From contig DASSJT010000157.1 in assembly GCA_035691065.1 (NCBI GenBank), positions 1-64,000 on the forward strand: DNA of 64,000 bases, read 5' to 3'. Source of the DNA: DASSJT01 sp035691065. GTDB taxonomy: Bacteria > Actinomycetota > Actinomycetes > Actinomycetales > Dermatophilaceae. The position numbers and the translations under genes were made by a program. Under the pieces are notes generated by a model. The model had not been told where the DNA came from, ran no database searches, and saw only the letters and a list, made by a program, of their open reading frames with translations. Shown here piece by piece: positions 57,516 through 64,000 of this stretch (positions within the stretch are counted from its first letter, which is position 1; each line of letters starts with the position of its first letter).

Positions 57516-60500
57516 TCACACCTCGATGGCCGCGATCGCCTTGAGGATGCGCTTCTCCGAGACGGGGTAGGCCGTGCCGAGGCGGTTGGCGAACAGGCTC
57601 ACCCGCAGCTCCTCCACCATCCAGCCGATGGCCTCGATGTCCGGGCGGTGCGCGGCGCTGGGCCGACTGCGGGGCAGGGAGTCGAGCAGGTCGGCGTAGG
57701 CGCCTTCGACCCGGTCGACCGTCTCCTGCACGGCGGCGTCGCGAGCAGGCGACTCCAGGGCGCGGTCGATGCGCACCAGCATCGCGCGCAGGTACCGCTG
57801 CAGCTGGGCCAGCCGGCCCAGGCCCGTGTCGGCGACGAAGCCGGGCCGGATCAGGCTCTCCCACTGCGCCCCCAGGTCCGCGGCGGTCGCGGCGAGCGCC
57901 GGGGAGCCCAGCCGCGGCAGCGCCCGCTGGACGTCCGTGGCGAGCAGGAGGACGGGCTCCACAGCATCGACCACCTCGAGCACCCGAGCCGCCACGTGGG
58001 TGCGCACTGACGCTAGGGCTTCGGCGAAGGCCGCCTCGTCGCGGACCTCGCCGCCGGCGCGCTCCGCCACGATGGCGTCGACGGCGCAGGCGAGGCAGTC
58101 CTCCAGCAGGGCGGGGACGCTCCCGTGCGGGTTCCGGCCGAGCGCGAGCTTCTGGGCATTGGTCAGCCGGGCGAGGACCCGCTTCCAGGGCGCGGTGGTG
58201 TTCAGGAGGAGGAGTCTTCGCACCCCTCGCTGGGTGGCTGCTCGCGCCTCGCCGGCGTCGGGCAGGACCCGCAGGGCCACGCTGGTGCGCTGGTCGACCA
58301 GGGCGGGAAAGCCCTGCACGGTGTGCTTGCCCGAGCGGCCCTCGAAGGTCAGCGGCAGCCTGCCGAAGTCCCACGTGGTGATCCCCTCGCGTTCGATCGA
58401 GGCACTCGCCCGGGACATGCCCTGCTGCATCGAGCCGGCCAGCTCGTCCCGCAGCCGTCCGAGGTCCTTGCCATGGCCGACCGCGCGGCGACGCTCGTCC
58501 TCCACGCTGAACGTGATCCGCAGGTGGTCGGGCACCCGCCCGAGGTCGAACTCGTCGGCGCTCACCCGGACGCCGGTTCGCTCACGGAGCGCGCGGGCCA
58601 GCTCCTCGGCGAGGCTTCCGCGCTGGGGATCGGCCAGCGCGAGCGCAGCCGCGGCATAGTCCGGGGCCGGCACGAAATGGCGGCGCGTGGCCTTGGGCAG
58701 GGAGCGGACGAGGGCCGTCGCGAGGTCCTGGCGCAAGCCCGGCACCTGCCAGTCGAAGCCCCGCTCGGCGACGCGGTTCAGCAGGGCGAGCGGGATGTGC
58801 ACGGTGACACCGTCGGCCGCGGAGCCTGGCGCGAACTGGTACGTCACCGCGAGCTGCAGCTCGTCCTGCCGCCACACCCGCGGATAGTCGCGCGCCGACA
58901 CCTCCGCGGCCGCGTCGCGGGTCAGGAGCTCCTCGGTGAACGTCAGCAGGTCCGGAGTCTCGCGCCGAGCCTCTTTCCACCACGTGTCGAAGTGGCGCTG
59001 CGACACGACCTCGGCGGGAACCCGCTGGTCGTAGAACGAGAACAGCACCTCGTCGTCAACGATGAGGTCTCGTCGGCGGGCCCGCTCCTCGAGCTCGCCG
59101 AGCCGCCGCAGCAGCTGCTGGTTGGCCCGCCAGAACTCGTGCCGGGTCTCCCACTCCCCCTCGACGAGGGCCTGGCGGATGAACAGGTCCCGCGACTCCT
59201 CGGGGTTGATCCGGCCGTACTGGACGGTTCGGCCGGCAACCAGGGGGACGCCATAGAGCGTCACCCGCTCCGTGGCGAGCGCGGCGCCCTGCTTGAGCGA
59301 CCACCGGGGCTCGCTGTAGCTGCGCTTCACGAGGTGCGGCGCGGCGCGCTCGGCCCACAGCGGGTCGACCCGCGCATTGGTGCGCGCCCAGAGGCGGCTG
59401 GTCTCGACCAGCTCGGCCGCCATCACGAAGTCGGGCTGCCTTCGGAAGAGGGTCGAGCCTGGCGAGATGGCGAACCGGGCGCCTCGCGCACCCAGGTAGT
59501 CGCGCTTCACCTCGTCCCGGAGCCCGACATGGGACAGCAGCCCGGCCAACAGGGCCTGGTGGACCCGGTCCCACTCCGGCTCCGCGTCGGCCGCAGACGT
59601 CGACTGGTTGGGGTCGATCCCCTGCTGCCGACAGGCCTGCCGCAGCTGGGCATGCAGGTCCTGCCACTCGCGCACGCGCAGGTAGTGGAGGAACTCGCTC
59701 TTGCACATCCGGCGAAAGGCGCTGCTGCTCAACGCCTTCTGCTGCTGCCGGAGGTACCGCCACAGGTTGTGCAGCGTGGCAAAGTCGCTGTGCTGGTCGC
59801 GGAACCTCGCGTGCGCCTGGTCGGCCTGCTGCTGCCTGTCGGCCGGCCGCTCGCGCGGGTCCTGCATCGAGAGCGCCGCGACGATGACCAGGACCTCCCG
59901 CGTGCAGCCCAGGCGGTCCGCCTCCAGGAGCATGCGGCCCAGGCGCGGGTCCACGGGCAGCCGGGCGAGGGCTCGGCCGTATGCCGTGAGCTTGCGTCCG
60001 CGACCGCGTGCGCCTCCGCGTGCTTCTCGACCGCGAGCACCTCGACCGCGAGCACCTCGATCGCCCCGCTCGCCCAGGCTCCCCGTCTCCCGCGCCTGCG
60101 GTGCCGGCCCACCCTCGCAAGGGAGGTCCTCGCTGGAAGCGAGCCGGCCGGCATACCCCTGCTCGAAGGCCTGGAGCTCTTCCAGGAGACGCACGCCGTC
60201 AGCGATCTGGCGCGAGTCGGGAGCGTCGACGAACGGGAACCGGGCGACGTCGCCGAGCCCGAGAGCGGTCATCTGGAGAATGACCGCGGCCAGGTTGGTG
60301 CGCTGGACCTCCGGCTCGGTGAACTCGGGCCGTCCCTCGAAGTCGGCCTCGGAGTAGAGGCGGATGCAGATGCCGTCGGCAACCCGGCCGCAGCGTCCCG
60401 CGCGCTGGAGGGCGCTGGCCCGGGAGATCGGCTCGATGGGAAGGCGCTGCACCTTGGTGCGCTGGCTGTAGCGGGAGATGCGGGCTGTGCCGGCGTCGAC

Positions 60501-61676
60501 GACGTAGCGGATACCCGGGACGGTGAGAGAGGTCTCGGCAACGTTCGTGGCGAGCACGATGCGGCGCCCGGCGTGACGGCCGAAGACGCGGTGCTGCTCG
60601 GCGGCGGAGAGTCGCGCGAAGAGCGGCAGGACCTCGGTCTGGGGAAGCTGCATCCCGGCTAGCGCGTCTGCGGTGTCACGGATCTCGCGTTCGCCAGAGA
60701 GGAAGACGAGGATGTCCTCCCCGGCGCCGTCGCGGCCGGACCGCTCGGTCCACAGCTCCTCGACGGCCTCGCAGATGCCGGTGACCTGGTCGCGGTCGTC
60801 GTCGGGCCGCTCGGGGTCGGTGAGCGGCCGGTAGCGCACCTCGACGGGATAGGTGCGTCCGGACACCTCGACGACCGGGGCCGGGGTGCCGTCGACGCCC
60901 GCGAAGTGCTCGGCGAACCTCTGGGGGTCGATGGTGGCGCTGGTGACGATCACCTTGAGGTCGGGGCGGCGCGGGAGCAGCTGCTTGAGGTAGCCGAGGA
61001 TGAAGTCGATGTTGAGGCTTCGCTCGTGCGCCTCGTCGATGATGATCGTGTCGTAGCGGCGCAGGTCGCGGTCGTGCTGCATCTCGTTGAGCAGGATGCC
61101 GTCGGTCATGACCTTGACCAGGGTCTGGTCGCTGGACTGGTCGGTGAAGCGGACCTGGTATCCGATCGCACCGCCGAGCTCGACCTGGAGCTCCTCGGCG
61201 ATCCGCTCGGCGACCGAGCGGGCGGCAATGCGGCGGGGCTGGGTGTGGCCGATCTGGCCGGTCTGCCCGCGGCCGACCTCGAGGCAGATCTTGGGGATCT
61301 GGGTGGTCTTGCCCGAGCCGGTCTCGCCCGCGATGACGACGACCTGGTGTTCCCGGATCGCGGCGGCGATCTCGTCGCGGCGCTCGACGACCGGCAGGTG
61401 TTCGGGGTAGTGCAGGTCGGGAACCGGAATGTTCGTGCGGGGGCTCAGCGGACGCCGTGGGCCCGAACGCGCCAGACCAGATGACCTGCGGCCCGGCCGG
61501 CTTCGTCCTTCCCGGGTCCGTCCTTCCCGGGTCTGTCCTTCGCGGCTCTGCCCTTCCCGGCTTTGTCTTTCCTGGGTCTGTCTTTCCTGGGTCTGTCTTT
61601 CCCGGGTCTGTCCTTCCGGGGTCTGTCCTTCCTGGCTCTGGGCAGCCGAAGGCCGCGGAGAGCTCGCGGAGGACAT
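57516..61676 (-). CDS. hrpA: ATP-dependent RNA helicase HrpA
   Basis: A 1386-residue DEAH-box helicase. Walker A is G-E-T-G-S-G-K-T-T-Q, the DEAH box is I-I-I-D-E-A-H-E-R-S, motif III S-A-T and motif VI Q-R-A-G-R-C-G-R; the C-terminal 600 residues are the HrpA-specific DUF3418 part. Two oddities: residues 13-57 are nine exact-length copies of a five-residue (S/T)-x-E-x-(Q/R) unit, and an RG-rich low-complexity stretch (about 60004-60130) is inserted between the winged-helix and ratchet regions. TATGCT ends 6 bases before the ATG with no ribosome site, fitting a leaderless start. Confidence 0.93.
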   Translation of the reverse strand: MSSASSPRPSAAQSQEGQTPEGQTRERQTQERQTQERQSREGQSREGQTREGRTREGRSRPGRRSSGLARSGPRRPLSPRTNIPVPDLHYPEHLPVVERRDEIAAAIREHQVVVIAGETGSGKTTQIPKICLEVGRGQTGQIGHTQPRRIAARSVAERIAEELQVELGGAIGYQVRFTDQSSDQTLVKVMTDGILLNEMQHDRDLRRYDTIIIDEAHERSLNIDFILGYLKQLLPRRPDLKVIVTSATIDPQRFAEHFAGVDGTPAPVVEVSGRTYPVEVRYRPLTDPERPDDDRDQVTGICEAVEELWTERSGRDGAGEDILVFLSGEREIRDTADALAGMQLPQTEVLPLFARLSAAEQHRVFGRHAGRRIVLATNVAETSLTVPGIRYVVDAGTARISRYSQRTKVQRLPIEPISRASALQRAGRCGRVADGICIRLYSEADFEGRPEFTEPEVQRTNLAAVILQMTALGLGDVARFPFVDAPDSRQIADGVRLLEELQAFEQGYAGRLASSEDLPCEGGPAPQARETGSLGERGDRGARGRGARGREARGGARGRGRKLTAYGRALARLPVDPRLGRMLLEADRLGCTREVLVIVAALSMQDPRERPADRQQQADQAHARFRDQHSDFATLHNLWRYLRQQQKALSSSAFRRMCKSEFLHYLRVREWQDLHAQLRQACRQQGIDPNQSTSAADAEPEWDRVHQALLAGLLSHVGLRDEVKRDYLGARGARFAISPGSTLFRRQPDFVMAAELVETSRLWARTNARVDPLWAERAAPHLVKRSYSEPRWSLKQGAALATERVTLYGVPLVAGRTVQYGRINPEESRDLFIRQALVEGEWETRHEFWRANQQLLRRLGELEERARRRDLIVDDEVLFSFYDQRVPAEVVSQRHFDTWWKEARRETPDLLTFTEELLTRDAAAEVSARDYPRVWRQDELQLAVTYQFAPGSAADGVTVHIPLALLNRVAERGFDWQVPGLRQDLATALVRSLPKATRRHFVPAPDYAAAALALADPQRGSLAEELARALRERTGVRVSADEFDLGRVPDHLRITFSVEDERRRAVGHGKDLGRLRDELAGSMQQGMSRASASIEREGITTWDFGRLPLTFEGRSGKHTVQGFPALVDQRTSVALRVLPDAGEARAATQRGVRRLLLLNTTAPWKRVLARLTNAQKLALGRNPHGSVPALLEDCLACAVDAIVAERAGGEVRDEAAFAEALASVRTHVAARVLEVVDAVEPVLLLATDVQRALPRLGSPALAATAADLGAQWESLIRPGFVADTGLGRLAQLQRYLRAMLVRIDRALESPARDAAVQETVDRVEGAYADLLDSLPRSRPSAAHRPDIEAIGWMVEELRVSLFANRLGTAYPVSEKRILKAIAAIEV
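61506..61640 (-). repeat. 15-bp tandem repeat, nine copies, inside hrpA
   Basis: Nine units of 15 bases (plus strand TCYTTCCYGGGTCTG) fill 61506-61640 exactly, coding nine five-residue repeats near the N-terminus of HrpA. As 15 is a multiple of three, copy number can change without frameshift. Confidence 0.9.
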
Positions 61677-61691
61677 GCGGTCAGCATACGT

Positions 61692-62849
61692 TCAACGCTC
61701 AGGCTGGCCGCAGGACGATTCGGGCGCTCCATCGAGCGTGCCGCCCGGGGCGCCGCGGTTGCCGTGACCATCCGGGTCACCTATGTCGTCGAGCAGGCCG
61801 GCGCGGGTGCAGCCGTGGTCGGCGAGGCGCAGCCCCACTGAGGCATTGACCTGCCAGCGCGCCAGCCGATCGGCCCCGGCCACGCGGCTCAGGTCCTGGG
61901 CCGACTCACGCGCAAGGCGGAGCTCGCCACTGCTCAGGATCGTGTTCCAGGCCCAGGCGCTGACGGCTCGGCGGTCGCGCAGCTGGCCGAGTGTGTTCGG
62001 CAGCGGAGCCACCACCTTCCCGAGCTTCACAGGGTTCCCGCCGAGGTGCACCGGTTCGGGGCCGGCGCGTCGGAGCCCCGCAGCGCGCAGCCCTCTTGCC
62101 ACTGGGGAGACCGCGAGCATGGCACCGTTGGCGCCGATGTCTTTCCACGACCCTTCGTCGTAGAAGGACTTGACGGCCGACCGCAGCAAGACGCTCGTCG
62201 CCCCGCCCGCCAGCGCCAGCACCTCGGCGCCCTCGCCAACACCGGGCAGCCACCAGGCCTGTCCCGCAGCGCCGGCAGCGGCCTCGGCGAGCCGGGCTGC
62301 GCCGGTAGCCACCTCGTATGCGACCGGATTTGGGAGCGAGTCGTTCGTGGCCCGGAAGAGACGCGCCGCGCATCGCTGGTCGGCCTCGTCGAACGCGGCG
62401 AGCGCGGCCGCGTGACGCCGCTCGGCGTCGTCGAGACGCAGCACGCAGGCGAGGCGCCGGGTGGCGAGCCGATCAGCCTCGGGCCTGTCGCCGCGGGATT
62501 GTGCGCCGGCGACCTGGTCGTCGATCCGGCGCAGCTCGCGGGACTCCTCGCCATGGTCGTCGACAGCGCGGTCGCAGAGCCGCTGAGCCTGCCGCATCGC
62601 GGGTGCGAACTCGTCGAGGGCGCTGGCGGCCTGCCCGAGGCGCTCGGCCACGCTGCACAGCAGGCGCGGCATGGCCCGCACCCGCCCAGCGAACGCGGTC
62701 CCGGCCGGTCCGACCCAGTCGGCCGAGGTCGACAGCACGGTGAGGACGTCGTTCGCCCGGTGGAACCGCAACGCCATGACCCTCAGCTGGACGGCCTTGC
62801 CCTCGACCGCGTCTGGATCCCCGGCGATCGGCTCGAGGGTGGGGATCAC
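61692..62849 (-). CDS. Putative type VII secretion-like protein, partner of a WXG100-like protein
   Basis: A 385-residue protein. Its first 110 residues are helical and include A-D-W-V-G-P-A-G-T-A-F, the W-x-G turn of the WXG100/PPE-like helical hairpin. A Gly/Ala-rich hydrophobic middle (about residues 190-240) follows, then a basic part and a C-terminal region that matches no toxin domain I know. The GTG overlaps the stop of the preceding gene (GTGA). The pair may be secreted as a dimer, but no secretion ATPase is in the window, so this is inference. Stop lies 15 bases before the hrpA start. Confidence 0.6.
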   Translation of the reverse strand: MIPTLEPIAGDPDAVEGKAVQLRVMALRFHRANDVLTVLSTSADWVGPAGTAFAGRVRAMPRLLCSVAERLGQAASALDEFAPAMRQAQRLCDRAVDDHGEESRELRRIDDQVAGAQSRGDRPEADRLATRRLACVLRLDDAERRHAAALAAFDEADQRCAARLFRATNDSLPNPVAYEVATGAARLAEAAAGAAGQAWWLPGVGEGAEVLALAGGATSVLLRSAVKSFYDEGSWKDIGANGAMLAVSPVARGLRAAGLRRAGPEPVHLGGNPVKLGKVVAPLPNTLGQLRDRRAVSAWAWNTILSSGELRLARESAQDLSRVAGADRLARWQVNASVGLRLADHGCTRAGLLDDIGDPDGHGNRGAPGGTLDGAPESSCGQPER

Positions 62850-63145
62850 GGCTCGGCCACCCCCGCCAGCCGCTCCACCGCCGCCTCGGCCGAGACGTAG
62901 GCGGCACCGGCCGTGCGCGCCAGCCGGCCCAGCTCGTCGAGGTGCCCGCAGAGCTCGCGCCGCCGCAGCTCCCAGTCGGACAGCACGGCATCGAGTGCGC
63001 CTCCGGCCGAACCCCTGCCCATCGCGCGCACCCCGGCCCTTGTGGCGCGGTCCTGGCCCAGGTATGCGCTCAGGTAGCGGCTCAGCTCGAGCAGTGACTC
63101 CCCCAGCGCGGCGACATCGTCGGCATCGACCCGCATCGCAGTCAT
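62846..63145 (-). CDS. WXG100/ESX-like small helical protein
   Basis: A 99-residue all-helical protein with the size and pattern of ESX-type partners: a helix, a Gly-rich turn (MGRGSAGGALDAV), then a second helix starting S-D-W-E-L-R-R. The classic W-x-G turn is not strict. TAGGCT ends 6 bases before the ATG and there is no ribosome site, so translation is probably leaderless. It is coupled to the larger protein downstream by a GTGA overlap. Confidence 0.6.
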   Translation of the reverse strand: MTAMRVDADDVAALGESLLELSRYLSAYLGQDRATRAGVRAMGRGSAGGALDAVLSDWELRRRELCGHLDELGRLARTAGAAYVSAEAAVERLAGVAEP

Positions 63146-63229
63146 GCAGCGAGCCTAGGGAGGGCCGCGTGCCGCCCCGTGGCGTTTTCCACACGCCCCG
63201 GACTCTCCTCCGGAGGCGACGTTCTTCAC

Positions 63230-63302
63230 CCACGTTGTATGCCGGAGGTGCTGCTCAGGTGCGCGATCCGCGCCCTGCGCGCTCCCCCGGCATACAACGT
63301 GG
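63230..63302. repeat. 16-bp perfect inverted repeat downstream of metY
   Basis: CCACGTTGTATGCCGG (63230-63245) and CCGGCATACAACGTGG (63287-63302) are exact inverted repeats with a 41-base spacer. It lies 56 bases after the metY stop and may terminate it; its inner part shares the GTATGCCGG core of the dispersed element. Confidence 0.7.
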
Positions 63303-63357
63303 ATGCCGGGGGTCCGCAGGCGGTCGAGATGCAAGGGCCAGCGGAAGTCGACCGAGG

Positions 63358-64000
63358 TCAGGCCTCCTTCGCGGCGATGAACCCCTGCTCGAGGTCGGCG
63401 AGGATGTCGTCGATGTGCTCGATGCCCACGGCGAGCCGCACCAGCCCCGGAGTGACCCCGGCTGAGCGCTGCTCCTTCGGCGAGAGCTGGCTGTGCGTCG
63501 TGGAGGCCGGGTGGATCACGAGGGAGCGGACATCGCCGATGTTGGCCACATGGGAGTGGAGCCTCAGCGCGTTGACGAACCGGCGTCCCGCCTCGACGCC
63601 GCCCTTGATCTCGAAGGCGAGCACTGCTCCGGCCCCGCGCGGGGCGTACTTGCGGGCCAGGGCGTGCCACGGGGAGCTGGGCAGGCCGGCATACGCCACG
63701 GACTCCACCTCGTCACGCGCTTCGAGCCAGTGCGCGACGCGCAGCGCGTTGTCGACGTGGCGCTCGATCCGCAGGCTCAGGGTCTCCAGGCCCTGGGCGA
63801 TGAGGAAGGCGTTGAACGGCGCGACCGCCGGACCCAGGTCGCGCAGCAGCTGGACGCGGGCCTTGAGGATGAAGGCGAGGTTGGCGCCGAGCGGGCTGCC
63901 CAGGCCGAGGTCGGGCCCGTAGCGCAGGGCGTGGTAGCTCGGGTCCGGCTCGTTGAAGTTGGGAAATCTCGCCGGATCCTTGGCATAGTCGAACCGGCCG
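63358..64000 (-). CDS. metY: O-acetylhomoserine sulfhydrylase (partial, 5' end outside window)
   Basis: The C-terminal 213 residues of a PLP-dependent Cys/Met metabolism enzyme; the frame stays open to the window edge. Recognisable parts are L-G-S-P-L-G-A-N-L-A-F, F-N-A-F-L-I-A-Q-G-L-E-T-L-S-L-R, and R-S-L-V-I-H-P-A-S-T-T-H-S-Q-L. The F-x-x-F-N-x-P-D region typical of MetY is also present. It makes homocysteine from O-acetylhomoserine and sulfide, the step after MetX. The PLP lysine lies outside the window. Confidence 0.92.
   Translation of the reverse strand, partial: GRFDYAKDPARFPNFNEPDPSYHALRYGPDLGLGSPLGANLAFILKARVQLLRDLGPAVAPFNAFLIAQGLETLSLRIERHVDNALRVAHWLEARDEVESVAYAGLPSSPWHALARKYAPRGAGAVLAFEIKGGVEAGRRFVNALRLHSHVANIGDVRSLVIHPASTTHSQLSPKEQRSAGVTPGLVRLAVGIEHIDDILADLEQGFIAAKEA

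Noticed and set aside
58125..60662. An 845-codon open frame on the plus strand
   Set aside because: Antisense to hrpA, whose motifs are intact. Composition is the mirror image of the helicase codons.

Overview
The window is a high-GC, gene-dense actinobacterial chromosome segment. The division/wall cluster has the actinobacterial layout (mraZ through ftsZ, then pgeF, yggS, sepF, yggT and a DivIVA/Wag31 gene). The primary sigma factor has an Ala/Lys-rich and acidic N-terminal linker, MurE carries the meso-diaminopimelate DNPR motif, and metX sits behind a SAM-IV type riboswitch. The set fits a member of the Micrococcales close to Intrasporangiaceae; the genus cannot be fixed from the sequence alone. 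I see no rRNA, tRNA, CRISPR array or intact mobile element.

Layout. 1-4.8 kb: an NAD-dependent epimerase, a small unknown protein, a lipoprotein, a secreted polysaccharide deacetylase and a two-domain universal stress protein. 4.8-35.3 kb, all on the minus strand: oligopeptidase B, dnaE, rluD, lspA, a TraR/DksA zinc-finger protein with a Lys/Ala-rich tail, wag31, yggT, sepF, yggS, pgeF, ftsZ, ftsQ, murC, murG, ftsW, murD, mraY, murF, murE, ftsI, ftsL, rsmH and mraZ. Transcription of the division cluster starts behind a clear MraZ operator. Most neighbours overlap by 1-4 bases (ATGA, GTGA, TTGA), so translation is probably coupled. 35.6-40.3 kb, plus strand: a MoxR ATPase, DUF58 and transglutaminase operon divergent from mraZ. 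40.3-43.1 kb: small membrane or unknown genes and a gene-poor stretch with hairpins and a probable broken recombinase fragment. 43.1-50 kb, minus strand: sigA, a small universal stress protein, metX with its riboswitch, DUF4192, DUF1232 and EcsC. 50-57.3 kb: rhodanese and sufE, a family A DNA polymerase, a PAC2 protein, then a TetR regulator and an MFS drug exporter behind a palindromic operator. 57.5-64 kb, minus strand: a large HrpA helicase, a WXG100-like pair that may be type VII secretion substrates, and the 3' part of metY, cut by the window end.

How the genes work together. The central cluster makes lipid II (MurC-F, MraY, MurG), polymerises it at the septum (FtsW, FtsI, FtsL, FtsQ) and organises the ring and pole (FtsZ, SepF, Wag31). 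metX and metY make methionine by direct sulfhydrylation, with metX controlled by SAM.

Beyond standard annotation, three DNA-level signals recur. One is a GTATGCC/GGCATAC word far commoner than composition predicts, including a dispersed palindromic element (core GCCGGCCCACCGGCATAC) at gene ends. The second is short tandem arrays (12-27 bp units) in many intergenic gaps and in some coding extensions. The third is a set of probable leaderless promoters with a -10 box 6-7 bases before the start codon. FtsI carries an unusual N-terminal extension of about 327 residues.
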